From contig JAVVDW010000007.1 in assembly GCA_032251335.1 (NCBI GenBank), positions 62,001 to 126,000 of the forward strand: 64,000 bases of DNA. The letters run 5' to 3'. Position numbers and translations under genes: made by a program. This DNA comes from UM-FILTER-40-17 sp032251335 (GTDB lineage Bacteria > Bacteroidota > Bacteroidia > Flavobacteriales > Flavobacteriaceae). The notes under the pieces are model-generated. The model was not told the origin of the DNA, ran no database searches, and saw only the letters and a program-made list of their open reading frames with translations. Each line of letters starts with the position of its first letter. Position 1 is the stretch's first letter. Of the stretch, positions 45,185 through 54,250 are shown piece by piece.

Positions 45185-48100
45185 ATGAAAATGGAAGAAC
45201 TGCTCAATCGCTTTGAAAGCCACCCCGTTTTGGCTCAAGTCCTAGCGAGTGTAAACACCAACACACCGGCCGATATTGTTCTAAAAGGCTTGACTGCTTC
45301 TGCATTTAGCCTACATGTGGCCGCATTTTTCAGGCAGAGCCACAAGCCGATTCTACTGATTTTAAACAACAAAGAAACGGCTGCCTATTACTTAAATGAT
45401 TTAGAGCAGTTTTTGGGTGAAAAAAATGTCTTTTTTTACCCGAGTTCTTACCGCAGACCCTACGAAATAGAAGAAACAGATAATGCCAGCGTACTCTTGC
45501 GCGCAGAAGTCATCAGCAGGTTGCACAGACGCAAAAAACCCGCGTTGATGGTTACCTATCCGGAAGCACTTTTTGAAAAAGTAGTTACCCGAAAGACGCT
45601 CTCAGAAAACACATTAAGCTTGGCTGTGGGCGACAAACTTTCTTTAGATTTTGTGAATGAAATACTGTTTGAATACAAGTTCAAAAGGGTAGATTTTGTC
45701 TCCGAACCCGGCGAGTTTTCAGTACGTGGCGGCATTATTGATGTTTTTTCGTTTTCACATATAGAGCCTTATCGCATCGAGTTTTTTGGCGATGAAGTGG
45801 AATCGATTCGAACGTTTAATATCGTCGATCAGTTGTCTTTCAAAACTTTAAAAAAGATACAAATTGTACCCAATGTAGAAAACAAAGTTTTGCTTGAAAA
45901 TCGCGACAGTTTCTTAAACCACCTCCACGAGCAAACGGCTGTTTTTATCGAAAACAGCGAGGTGCTCCAAAAAGATTTAGACATACTTTTTGAGAAAGCC
46001 CTAAGCAGTTTTGAAAAACTATCGGGCGAAGTCAATCACGCCACACCCGATGCGTTGTTTAACAAAGGAGAAGAAGCCATAGCAGCGCTAGCAAAATTTC
46101 ATCGCTTCAGTCTGAATTCAGTACCGAAATCGTCACAAAAAACTGTCGTATTTGAGACGCAACCCCAACCGGCATTCAACAAACAATTTGACCGTCTGGC
46201 TGAATATTTAACCGAAAAACAGGCAAATGGCTACACTTTGTTGCTGTGTTGTGCCAACGAACAGCAAGTTAAACGACTTCACGACATCTTTGCAGACATA
46301 GCACCGGATTTGATCTACCACGCATTGGAATTGCCGCTTTACGGCGGATTTGTTGACACAGATCTCAAGTGGGTTTGTTTCACAGACCATCAGTTTTTCG
46401 AACGCTACCACCGTTTTCGGTTAAAAGACGGCTATGCCAAAAAAGAAGCCCTTTCGCTTTCCGAACTCAACACCCTTCAGGTAGGCGACTATGTTACGCA
46501 TATCGATCATGGTATCGGTCGATTTGGCGGTCTTCAAAAAATTGAAGTGGAAGGCAAAAAACAGGAAGCCATCAAATTGATATACGGCGAAAATGACATT
46601 TTGTATTTGAGCATACACGCCTTGCACAAAATCTCCAAATACAACAGTAAAGACGGCAAAGCGCCGAAAATATACAAACTGGGGTCCGGCGCTTGGAAGG
46701 CGCTGAAAGAAAAAACAAAAACAAGGGTCAAAAAACTCGCCTTCGACCTGATTCAACTCTACGCAAAACGCAAAATGCAAAAAGGATTTGCCTTTGCACC
46801 GGACAGTTATTTGCAGCACGAATTGGAAGCGTCTTTTATTTATGAAGATACGCCCGATCAAGAAAAAGCCACCCGCGAAGTGAAGGCTGATATGGAAAGT
46901 GACTTGTCAATGGACAGGCTTATTTGTGGCGATGTCGGTTTTGGGAAAACAGAGATTGCCATTCGCGCCGCTTTTAAAGCCGTGGACAACAGCAAACAAG
47001 TAGCGGTTTTGGTGCCCACCACTATTTTAGCTTTTCAACATTTTAAAACATTTAGCGAACGACTCAAAGACTTGCCGGTAAGCGTAGATTACCTCAACAG
47101 ATTTCGCTCGGCAAAAGCGCGAAAAGAAGTCTTGGAAAAACTCGAAAACGGACAACTAGACATCGTCATAGGCACACACCAATTGGTCAATAAAAGCATA
47201 CATTTTAAAGATTTAGGCCTACTCATCGTTGATGAAGAACAAAAATTTGGCGTTTCCGTAAAAGACAAACTCAAAACACTTCGGGCCAATATTGACACGC
47301 TTACCCTGACCGCCACGCCCATACCGCGCACGTTGCAATTTTCTTTGATGGCCGCGCGCGACTTGTCCGTCATGACGACACCGCCACCCAACCGCTACCC
47401 TATTGAAACGCAAGTCGTTCGATTTTCAGAAGAACTCATCCGCGATGCGATTGCATACGAATTGCAAAGAGGCGGCCAAGTTTTTTTTGTAAACAACCGC
47501 ATCGAAAATATCAAGGAAGTTGCCGGGCTTATCCAGAGATTGGTGCCCGACGCCAAAATTGGCATAGGACATGGCCAAATGGACGGAAAAAAACTAGAAG
47601 CCTTGATGCTCGATTTTATGAACGGTGCTTTTGATGTGTTGATTTCTACTTCCATTATTGAAAGTGGTTTGGATGTACCCAATGCCAACACCATGATAGT
47701 CAACAACGCCAACCATTTCGGCCTTTCTGATTTGCATCAGATTCGCGGACGGGTGGGACGAAGCAACAAAAAAGCTTTCTGCTATTTCATCACACCACCC
47801 TATCACCAAATGACGGAAGATGCCAGAAAACGCATCACAGCACTAGAGCAACACACCGATTTGGGTTCGGGTATTCACATCGCTATGAAAGATTTGGAAA
47901 TTCGCGGTGCGGGCGATTTGCTCGGTGCCGAACAAAGTGGCTTTATCAACGAAATGGGCTTTGAAACCTATCAAAAAATCTTGCAAGAAGCTGTTGACGA
48001 ACTCAAAGAAAACGAATTTAAGGAACTCTACGCCCAAGACGGAGACGAGCCAAAGCCCTTTGTGAAGGATGTTCAAATAGACACTGATATTGAGTTGCTA

Positions 48101-48523
48101 TTCCCGGATGCCTATATCAACAGCATCAGCGAAAGACTCAAACTTTATCAGGAGTTGGCAGAAATAAAAACCGAAGAAGCACTGACCGTTTTCGAACAGA
48201 AAGTGACTGACCGATTTGGCGATCTGCCCGAGCCGTCTCGGCAACTGCTCAACAGTGTACGCCTAAAGTGGTGGGCAGCAGATTTGGGCATTGAGAAATT
48301 GGTTTTAAAACAGCAAACACTCATAGGGTATTTTATAGCCGACCAACAGGCAGCGTTTTATCAATCCGATCGATTTCTCCATGTGATTCGCACGGTGCAG
48401 CAACAACCCGCTGCCTTCACTATCAAAGAAAAACAGACCCGCAATGGCCTGCGTTTGTTACTCAATGTTAAAAACGTTAAAAACATTGATGCTGCCATTG
48501 ATAAAATACAAACACTCCTCTAA
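45185..48523 (+). CDS. mfd: Transcription-repair coupling factor Mfd
   Basis: Mfd pushes stalled RNA polymerase off damaged DNA and recruits UvrA. The 1112-residue protein has the UvrB-homologous N-terminal module (about residues 1-330), a CarD-like RNA polymerase interaction domain starting near VGDYVTHIDHGIGRFGG (about 433), a superfamily 2 translocase with Walker A GDVGFGKTE (about 582-590), the DEEQ box (about 683-686), the motif TATPIPRTLQ, and a C-terminal TRCF domain (about 960-1112). The length is normal. The second Met codon (45191) is an alternative start. Confidence 0.96.
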   Translation: MKMEELLNRFESHPVLAQVLASVNTNTPADIVLKGLTASAFSLHVAAFFRQSHKPILLILNNKETAAYYLNDLEQFLGEKNVFFYPSSYRRPYEIEETDNASVLLRAEVISRLHRRKKPALMVTYPEALFEKVVTRKTLSENTLSLAVGDKLSLDFVNEILFEYKFKRVDFVSEPGEFSVRGGIIDVFSFSHIEPYRIEFFGDEVESIRTFNIVDQLSFKTLKKIQIVPNVENKVLLENRDSFLNHLHEQTAVFIENSEVLQKDLDILFEKALSSFEKLSGEVNHATPDALFNKGEEAIAALAKFHRFSLNSVPKSSQKTVVFETQPQPAFNKQFDRLAEYLTEKQANGYTLLLCCANEQQVKRLHDIFADIAPDLIYHALELPLYGGFVDTDLKWVCFTDHQFFERYHRFRLKDGYAKKEALSLSELNTLQVGDYVTHIDHGIGRFGGLQKIEVEGKKQEAIKLIYGENDILYLSIHALHKISKYNSKDGKAPKIYKLGSGAWKALKEKTKTRVKKLAFDLIQLYAKRKMQKGFAFAPDSYLQHELEASFIYEDTPDQEKATREVKADMESDLSMDRLICGDVGFGKTEIAIRAAFKAVDNSKQVAVLVPTTILAFQHFKTFSERLKDLPVSVDYLNRFRSAKARKEVLEKLENGQLDIVIGTHQLVNKSIHFKDLGLLIVDEEQKFGVSVKDKLKTLRANIDTLTLTATPIPRTLQFSLMAARDLSVMTTPPPNRYPIETQVVRFSEELIRDAIAYELQRGGQVFFVNNRIENIKEVAGLIQRLVPDAKIGIGHGQMDGKKLEALMLDFMNGAFDVLISTSIIESGLDVPNANTMIVNNANHFGLSDLHQIRGRVGRSNKKAFCYFITPPYHQMTEDARKRITALEQHTDLGSGIHIAMKDLEIRGAGDLLGAEQSGFINEMGFETYQKILQEAVDELKENEFKELYAQDGDEPKPFVKDVQIDTDIELLFPDAYINSISERLKLYQELAEIKTEEALTVFEQKVTDRFGDLPEPSRQLLNSVRLKWWAADLGIEKLVLKQQTLIGYFIADQQAAFYQSDRFLHVIRTVQQQPAAFTIKEKQTRNGLRLLLNVKNVKNIDAAIDKIQTLL

Positions 48524-48981
48524 ATTCTAGTTTGATTGAAAAGTTTTCAATTGATTATTTGACGAACACACTTTATATCAAATATTTAGCGGTAAGTTTT
48601 CTTGTAAATGCGTACTGTAAAAAAAACTAAGCATCGTATGGGTTGATCATTTTACAGATCTAATTTCGGTAAAAAAATAAACACATCATCATTATAAGTA
48701 ATTTATAAAAAATGCATGTTTCCTCGAGCGCAACCGAGCGGTTTTTTAAAAATAGGCCTCAACTACAATCGGCCGGACAAATCCGAGTTCAAAGTTCATG
48801 TATAAATGATAAGTCGAACGTCGTTTAATAATGTAACACGTGCTCAAAGTACTATCGAATCTGCGTTTCATAGCAAGCCTTTCATACCACCTTTTTTATG
48901 CCCCAACATTCTTCACTTTGCATGCACCGCTTCTTATAGAGGTTTCGTATCTTTGAATTTATCAATCATAAAATTCAACAT
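48524..48981. other. Long intergenic region upstream of aminopeptidase P
   Basis: This 458-base gap has no supported gene. It holds the pepP promoter (48948-48955) and a possible weak terminator-like hairpin near 48723-48747 (CTCG...CGAG followed by Ts). The only open frame (64 codons from 48806) has no clear family features. Confidence 0.5.
48948..48955 (+). promoter_or_regulatory. -7 box for aminopeptidase P
   Basis: TATCTTTG is a perfect TAnnTTTG, 26 bases upstream of the ATG at 48982. Confidence 0.55.
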
Positions 48982-50283
48982 ATGCGCTATAATGCCATAG
49001 ATCGCAATCTCTTTATCAAAAACAGAAAGAATTTCGCCACGCAGATGGTGCAGCATTCGGTAGCCGTTTTCAATTCGAACGACATCTATCCCATTGGGGC
49101 AGACAGCACGCTTCCTTTTGTGCAGCACCCCGATATCTTCTACCTCAGCGGTGTAGATCAGGAAGAAAGCATTTTGTTGCTTTGCCCGGAAGCCAAAAAC
49201 CCCAAGCACCGCGAGGTACTTTTCGTACGCGAAACCAATGCACACATAGCCGTGTGGGAAGGCGAAAAACTGACGAAAGCCCGTGCCACAGAAGTTTCCG
49301 GAATAGAAACCATTTATTGGCTCGCCGATTTTGAAAAAATATTTTTTGAAGTGATGACGCAAAGTGAAGTCATTTATCTGAACACCAACGAACACTATCG
49401 CCAATCCGAAGAAACCGAAACCCGCGAAAGAAGATTCATCAAATGGTGTCGCGAAAAATATCCGGCACACCAAGTTGCCAAAAGCAATCCCGTTTTGCAA
49501 GCCTTGCGGTCTGTAAAAGATGCCGTTGAAATCGAACTCATTCAACAAGCCTGTAACATCACAGAAAAAGGATTCAAACGCATCTTATCTTTTGTAAAAC
49601 CCGGCGTTTGGGAATACGAAATAGAGGCTGAGTTTCTCCACGAATTCATCCGCAACCGCTCTCAAGGTTTTGCCTACACGCCCATTATCGCTTCAGGAAA
49701 CAATGCCAATGTGTTGCATTACATTCAAAATAAAGAACAGTGCAAAGCAGGCGATTTGCTGCTTTTGGATGTCGGCGCCAAATACGCCAACTACAGCAGC
49801 GATATGACGCGCACCATTCCGGTATCGGGAAAGTTTACCCCGCGCCAAGCCGAAGTGTACAAGGCCGTTTTAAAAGTGAAAAACGAAGCCACTGCCATGC
49901 TTGTACCGGGAGCTTTTTGGAAGGAATACCACGAGGAAGTCGGCAAGCTGATGACTTCGGCACTCATCGATCTAAAGCTGCTTGATAAAGCCGATGTGCA
50001 AAACCAAGACCCCAATTGGCCTGCCTACAAAAAGTATTTTATGCACGGCACCTCACACCACATGGGACTCGACACACACGATTACGGATTGCTCCACGAA
50101 CCCATACAACCGAACATGGTCTTCACCGTAGAACCGGGCATTTACATACCCGAAGAAGGTTTTGGTATTCGGCTGGAAGACGACGTGGTCGTTCAAAAAT
50201 CAGGAGCACCCTTCAACTTGATGCGCAATATCCCCATCGAAATAGACGAAATAGAAACACTTATGCATGAAACACCCATGTAA
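48982..50283 (+). CDS. pepP: Xaa-Pro aminopeptidase (aminopeptidase P)
   Basis: This cytoplasmic peptidase removes the N-terminal residue from peptides with proline at position 2. The 433-residue protein has the aminopeptidase P N-terminal domain (about residues 1-150) and a C-terminal pita-bread metallopeptidase domain with all metal ligands visible: LLLDVGAKYANYSSDMTRT (two Asp), HGTSHHMGLDTHD (His), FTVEPGIYIP (Glu) and GIRLEDDVVV (Glu). The length is typical. It has its own promoter and is followed by a short intergenic region that contains a repeat sequence. Confidence 0.95.
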   Translation: MRYNAIDRNLFIKNRKNFATQMVQHSVAVFNSNDIYPIGADSTLPFVQHPDIFYLSGVDQEESILLLCPEAKNPKHREVLFVRETNAHIAVWEGEKLTKARATEVSGIETIYWLADFEKIFFEVMTQSEVIYLNTNEHYRQSEETETRERRFIKWCREKYPAHQVAKSNPVLQALRSVKDAVEIELIQQACNITEKGFKRILSFVKPGVWEYEIEAEFLHEFIRNRSQGFAYTPIIASGNNANVLHYIQNKEQCKAGDLLLLDVGAKYANYSSDMTRTIPVSGKFTPRQAEVYKAVLKVKNEATAMLVPGAFWKEYHEEVGKLMTSALIDLKLLDKADVQNQDPNWPAYKKYFMHGTSHHMGLDTHDYGLLHEPIQPNMVFTVEPGIYIPEEGFGIRLEDDVVVQKSGAPFNLMRNIPIEIDEIETLMHETPM

Positions 50284-50318
50284 AAAGAGTGACACACAAG
50301 AGTATGATTATCCTATGG

Positions 50319-50350
50319 TGTTCAGCACCTGTGCTGAGCGCAGTCGAAGT
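50319..50350. repeat. Short palindromic repeat, copy upstream of CBS gene
   Basis: A perfect 7-base inverted repeat, TCAGCAC-CT-GTGCTGA (50322-50337), overlaps GAGCGCAGTCGA (50336-50347). The second sequence is the exact reverse complement of a 12-base core at 51924-51935. The form resembles dispersed short palindromic repeats (TTCGACTGCGCTCAGCAC type) common in Bacteroidota genomes. Confidence 0.6.
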
Positions 50351-50479
50351 ATGACCACTGAAAAACAATAAATATAAACAGATAAAAATTAAAATTTTTC
50401 GCGATGCTTTTTGTCTTTTTATCAACAAATTCAAAAACAAATAAGCGTTAACGCATAATGCCCAACCAAGGCAGATTTT

Positions 50480-50487
50480 TATCTTTG
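50480..50487 (+). promoter_or_regulatory. -7 box for the CBS-type gene
   Basis: TATCTTTG is a perfect TAnnTTTG, 16 bases upstream of the ATG at 50504. Confidence 0.58.
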
Positions 50488-50503
50488 CACAAAACTTTTT
50501 TTC

Positions 50504-51862
50504 ATGCAATACGCAAAAAACATACTTGACACGATTGGCAATACGCCGATGGTCAAGCTCAATAATATTACAAAAGAATTAGATGCCTTGGTATTGGCCA
50601 AGGTAGAAACCTTCAATCCCGGAAACTCGGTCAAAGATCGCATGGCTGTCAAGATGATAGCCGATGCTGAAGCAGACGGCAGGCTCCAACCCGGCGGCAC
50701 CATCATAGAAGGCACTTCCGGAAACACCGGTATGGGATTGGCATTAGGTGCCATCGTGAAGGGATACAAGCTGATTTGTGTGATGAACGACAAACAATCC
50801 AAAGAAAAAATGGATATCCTCAGGGCCGTGGGTGCGCGGGTGGTGGTATGTCCCACTGATGTAGAACCCGATGACCCGCGGTCGTATTATTCTGTTTCTC
50901 GCCGATTGGCCTCCGAAACGCCAAATTCTTGGTACGTCAACCAATATGACAACCTGTCCAACACCCAAGCACACTACGAAAGTACGGGTCCGGAAATCTG
51001 GAAACAAACCGATGGGAAAATCACGCATTTTGTGGTCGGGGTTGGTACCGGCGGAACCATTTCGGGCGTCGGCAAATATTTGAAAGAAAAAAATCCGGAC
51101 ATTAAAATTTGGGGAATCGATACTTACGGCTCTGTTTTTAAGAAATACCACGAAACCGGGATCTTCGACCCCAATGAAATATACAGTTACGTGACCGAAG
51201 GCATCGGTGAAGACATCCTTCCCGCCAATGTCAATTTCAGCCTCATCGAAGGTTTTACCAAAGTAACCGACAAAGACGCGGCTGTTTATACGCGAAAGTT
51301 GGCTTTGGAAGAAGGTATTTTGGTCGGAAATTCGGCCGGAGCTGCCATCAAAGGCGTGTTGCAACTCAAAAATCATTTCAAAAAAGACGATGTGGTGGTG
51401 GTTTTGTTCCACGACAGCGGCACACGATATGTCGGCAAAATTTTCAACGACGACTGGATGCGCGAACGCGGATTTTTGGATGAAGCCGTCGCAACTGCCG
51501 AAGATCTGATCCGCAGCCACGCCGACAAACCCTTGGTTATTGTCCGCACAGAAGAGTTGGTTTCGCATGCCATCGAGCGGATGCGGAAATACAACATCTC
51601 ACAAATCCCGGTGATAGACAATACCGGCTTTGTAGGCTCTGTAGATGAAACCACTTTGCTACGAAGGTTTTTTGAAGATAAAAACCTCAACGACAAACCC
51701 ATCCGCGAAGTAATGCAGGCCGCTTTTCCAGTAGTTTCCAAAAACGCGAGTGTGGAAACCGTTTCCAAGCTGATCACCAAAGAAAATTCGGCTGTGTTGG
51801 TCGATTTGGGTGAAGGCAAACACCAAATTATCACCAAACACGACATCATTCACGCGATTTGA
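50504..51862 (+). CDS. Cystathionine beta-synthase type PLP enzyme with C-terminal CBS domains
   Basis: This is a 452-residue beta-family PLP enzyme. The catalytic domain (about residues 1-330) holds the PLP-lysine motif NPGNSVKDR (K44), the substrate loop EGTSGNTGMGLALGA (about 69-83), and GVGTGGTISGVGKYL (about 183-197), which binds the PLP phosphate. A pair of CBS domains (about residues 335-452, with HAIERMRKYNISQIPVID and VSKLITKENSAVLVD) follows, as in cystathionine beta-synthase. It makes cystathionine from homocysteine and serine, or cysteine from O-acetylserine; the two cannot be separated by eye, but the CBS tail favours the former. Confidence 0.9.
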   Translation: MQYAKNILDTIGNTPMVKLNNITKELDALVLAKVETFNPGNSVKDRMAVKMIADAEADGRLQPGGTIIEGTSGNTGMGLALGAIVKGYKLICVMNDKQSKEKMDILRAVGARVVVCPTDVEPDDPRSYYSVSRRLASETPNSWYVNQYDNLSNTQAHYESTGPEIWKQTDGKITHFVVGVGTGGTISGVGKYLKEKNPDIKIWGIDTYGSVFKKYHETGIFDPNEIYSYVTEGIGEDILPANVNFSLIEGFTKVTDKDAAVYTRKLALEEGILVGNSAGAAIKGVLQLKNHFKKDDVVVVLFHDSGTRYVGKIFNDDWMRERGFLDEAVATAEDLIRSHADKPLVIVRTEELVSHAIERMRKYNISQIPVIDNTGFVGSVDETTLLRRFFEDKNLNDKPIREVMQAAFPVVSKNASVETVSKLITKENSAVLVDLGEGKHQIITKHDIIHAI

Positions 51863-51919
51863 TTTTGGTCTCCAATTTGGATTCCGAGCCATTACATTTA
51901 ATTTATCAAGCTTCAAAAG

Positions 51920-51950
51920 GGTCTCGACTGCGCTCGACCTGACCACCGTT
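51920..51950. repeat. Short palindromic repeat, copy downstream of CBS gene
   Basis: TCGACTGCGCTC (51924-51935) is the exact reverse complement of the core at 50336-50347. The two inverted copies bracket the CBS-type gene. The surrounding bases differ, so only a short core is conserved. Confidence 0.55.
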
Positions 51951-52040
51951 TTGAAGTATTAAAATAACAAGATGTTAAGTTGCACCATATTTTGCAAAAT
52001 TCCCAAATTTGGACGTATTTTACGCTACTAAATCAAAGCG

Positions 52041-53180
52041 GTGAAGTTTGCCATTATCTCCCATGTTCAACATTTCCATAAAAATGCAAGGCTTTGGGCG
52101 TATGCGCCTTATGTGATGGAAATGAATTTGTGGCTTCAGCAGCCCGAAGCCGTTCGGGTTGTGGCACCCGTTTCTCCAACCGATTTTGATAAAGCTAAAA
52201 ATATACTATTGGCTTATCAACACCAACATTTGATTCTAAAAAGTATCCCTGTTATCCAATTTTTGAATTTGAAGGACTCTTTGAGAAGTTTACTTCAGTT
52301 TCCAATTATATTCTACAAAATATTTTCAGTCTGCCTTTGGGCAGACCACATCCACCTGCGTTGCCCGGGAAACATCGGTTTGTTGGGATGCTTAATACAG
52401 GTTTTCTTCCCTTGGAAACAAAAAACGGCCAAATACGCCGGCAATTGGGATCCAAAGGCAAAGCAACCCCTGAGCTACCGTTTGCAGAAATGGATTTTAA
52501 ACAACCGTTTTTTAACCCGCAACATGCAGGTTTTGGTGTATGGCGAATGGCCGGGGGCTTCCAAAAACATCCTGCCTTTTTTTACAGCCACCTATTCGGA
52601 AAACGAAAAAACACAGCTGCCAAAAAGAGATTTTACGGGTGAACTGCGTTTCGTGTTTTCCGGAAGTTTGACCAAGAATAAAAACCCGATGAAAGCATTG
52701 CGGTTTGTACACCAACTCCAAGAAGCGCATCATTTGACGGTTCGGTTGGATTTCTATGGCGATGGACCGGAAAGTGAAAAACTGTCTGATTTTATTAAGC
52801 AAAACAAACTGGAAGAAAGCGTAAAGCTGCATGGCAACCAACCCAAAGAAGTGTTGAAAAATGCCTATCAAACTGCTGATTTTTTGCTCTTGCCTTCGCA
52901 GTCGGAAGGCTGGCCAAAAGCAGTGGCCGAAGCCATGTTTTGGGGCGCAATACCTATCGTTTCCGCGGTTTCTTGTGTACCGTGGATGCTCGGTTTCGGA
53001 GAAAGAGGTTTGCTTTTTGATGCTGATTTAAACAAAACAACGCAACAGTTTATTTGGCTAATAAACAATCCGGATGCCCTTCAAAAAATGGCTGAAAGTG
53101 CTGCCAATTGGTCGCGAAAATACACCTTAGAAACCTTTGAATCGGAAATACAAAAATTGCTAAAACCCCGGCCGTCATGA
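52041..53180 (+). CDS. GT-B glycosyltransferase (GT4-like) of the polysaccharide cluster
   Basis: This is a 379-residue transferase with a two-domain GT-B architecture. The C-terminal domain begins near LRFVFSGSLTKNKNPMKALR (about residue 207) and contains the family EX7E-type motif in SEGWPKAVAEAMFWGAIPIV (about 290-309). The start is a GTG at 52041. It is the first gene of a cluster and overlaps the next by 4 bases. The donor sugar cannot be identified. It is presumably a cytoplasmic membrane-associated enzyme adding one residue to a lipid-linked polysaccharide. Confidence 0.85.
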   Translation: MKFAIISHVQHFHKNARLWAYAPYVMEMNLWLQQPEAVRVVAPVSPTDFDKAKNILLAYQHQHLILKSIPVIQFLNLKDSLRSLLQFPIIFYKIFSVCLWADHIHLRCPGNIGLLGCLIQVFFPWKQKTAKYAGNWDPKAKQPLSYRLQKWILNNRFLTRNMQVLVYGEWPGASKNILPFFTATYSENEKTQLPKRDFTGELRFVFSGSLTKNKNPMKALRFVHQLQEAHHLTVRLDFYGDGPESEKLSDFIKQNKLEESVKLHGNQPKEVLKNAYQTADFLLLPSQSEGWPKAVAEAMFWGAIPIVSAVSCVPWMLGFGERGLLFDADLNKTTQQFIWLINNPDALQKMAESAANWSRKYTLETFESEIQKLLKPRPS

Positions 53181-54250
53181 AAGTTTTGCAACTCATCGAC
53201 ACGCTCAATGCGGGCGGTGCCGAACGTGTCGCCCTAAACTACGCCAACGAATTGAGCCGACACTTAGCCGGTTCTTATTTATGCGCCACAAGGCAGGAAG
53301 GGGTTTTAAAAAATCAACTGAAACCCGAAGTTGGTTATCTTTTTTTACAAAAAAAATCGGCTTTAGACTTCTTCGCAATTTTTCGTTTGGCACGATATCT
53401 CAAAAAAAATGACATCACAATCATCCACGCGCACGGCACTTCATTTCTGACGGCAGTTTTGTGTAAACTATTTGTCAGAAATCTGAAAATTGTTTGGCAC
53501 GACCACTATGGAAAAAGCGAAGAATTGGAAAACAGGCCTAAACTTATTCTGAAACTTGCCGCTCGCTTTATCAACCTGATCGTGGTGGTGAACCCCGCGT
53601 TGAAAAATTGGTGTGAAACACATCTTCATACAAAAAAAGTTATCTATCTGACAAATTTTTCAATTTTGGACAAGACCATTCCTACAAACACAACCCTTTC
53701 GGGATTGGATGGAAAAAGAATCATTTGTTTAGCAAATTTCAGACCCCAAAAAAACCATTTGTTGTTGTTGTCTGTTTTTGGCGAACTCTTAAAAGATTTC
53801 CCGGAGTGGACGCTTCACCTGGCCGGTAAAAATTTTGAAGATGCGTATTTTCAACAAATACAGCAATATATAGAAGCAAACCACCTGCAAAAAAGTGTTT
53901 TTATCTACGACTCACGCGATGACATTCACCATATTTTAAGCCAATCAGACATCGGTGTGTTGCCATCCCAATCTGAAGGTTTTCCGTTGGCTTTGTTGGA
54001 ATACGGCTTGGCAGGCTTGCCTGTGGTAGTTTCAAATGTGGGGGAATGTGCCGGTATTTTGGGTAATCCGCCGCAAGGTTTGTTGGTGGCACTAAATGAT
54101 GCGAAACAACTAAAAGCTTCCCTATCTTTGTTGATGTCTGATAAAGAAACTGCCATTCGTTTGGGATTGGGTTTTAAAAACCGAGTGCAAAAGCATTTTT
54201 CGCCTGAAAAAATTATCGAGAAATTATTGAAATGCTACAACGAACTTTAA
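53177..54250 (+). CDS. Glycosyltransferase family 4 protein
   Basis: This is a 357-residue GT-B transferase starting MKVLQLIDTLNAGGAERVAL, the typical GT4 opening with the GGAERV motif at residues 13-18. The donor-binding domain has IICLANFRPQKNH (about residue 177) and SEGFPLALLEYGLAGLPVVV (about 263-282) with the EX7E pair. It overlaps the preceding gene by 4 bases and the next by 19, so all three are translationally coupled. It contributes to the same polysaccharide; the acceptor and donor are unknown. Confidence 0.92.
   Translation: MKVLQLIDTLNAGGAERVALNYANELSRHLAGSYLCATRQEGVLKNQLKPEVGYLFLQKKSALDFFAIFRLARYLKKNDITIIHAHGTSFLTAVLCKLFVRNLKIVWHDHYGKSEELENRPKLILKLAARFINLIVVVNPALKNWCETHLHTKKVIYLTNFSILDKTIPTNTTLSGLDGKRIICLANFRPQKNHLLLLSVFGELLKDFPEWTLHLAGKNFEDAYFQQIQQYIEANHLQKSVFIYDSRDDIHHILSQSDIGVLPSQSEGFPLALLEYGLAGLPVVVSNVGECAGILGNPPQGLLVALNDAKQLKASLSLLMSDKETAIRLGLGFKNRVQKHFSPEKIIEKLLKCYNEL

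Noticed and set aside
50319..50350. CRISPR or transposon end
   Set aside because: Only a short core recurs once, in inverted orientation at 51924; there are no regular spacers, no transposase and no target-site duplication.
50744..51568. 274-codon open frame antisense to the CBS-type gene
   Set aside because: It mirrors the codons of a clear PLP enzyme gene on the other strand, has no recognisable domain and no promoter, so it is a shadow.
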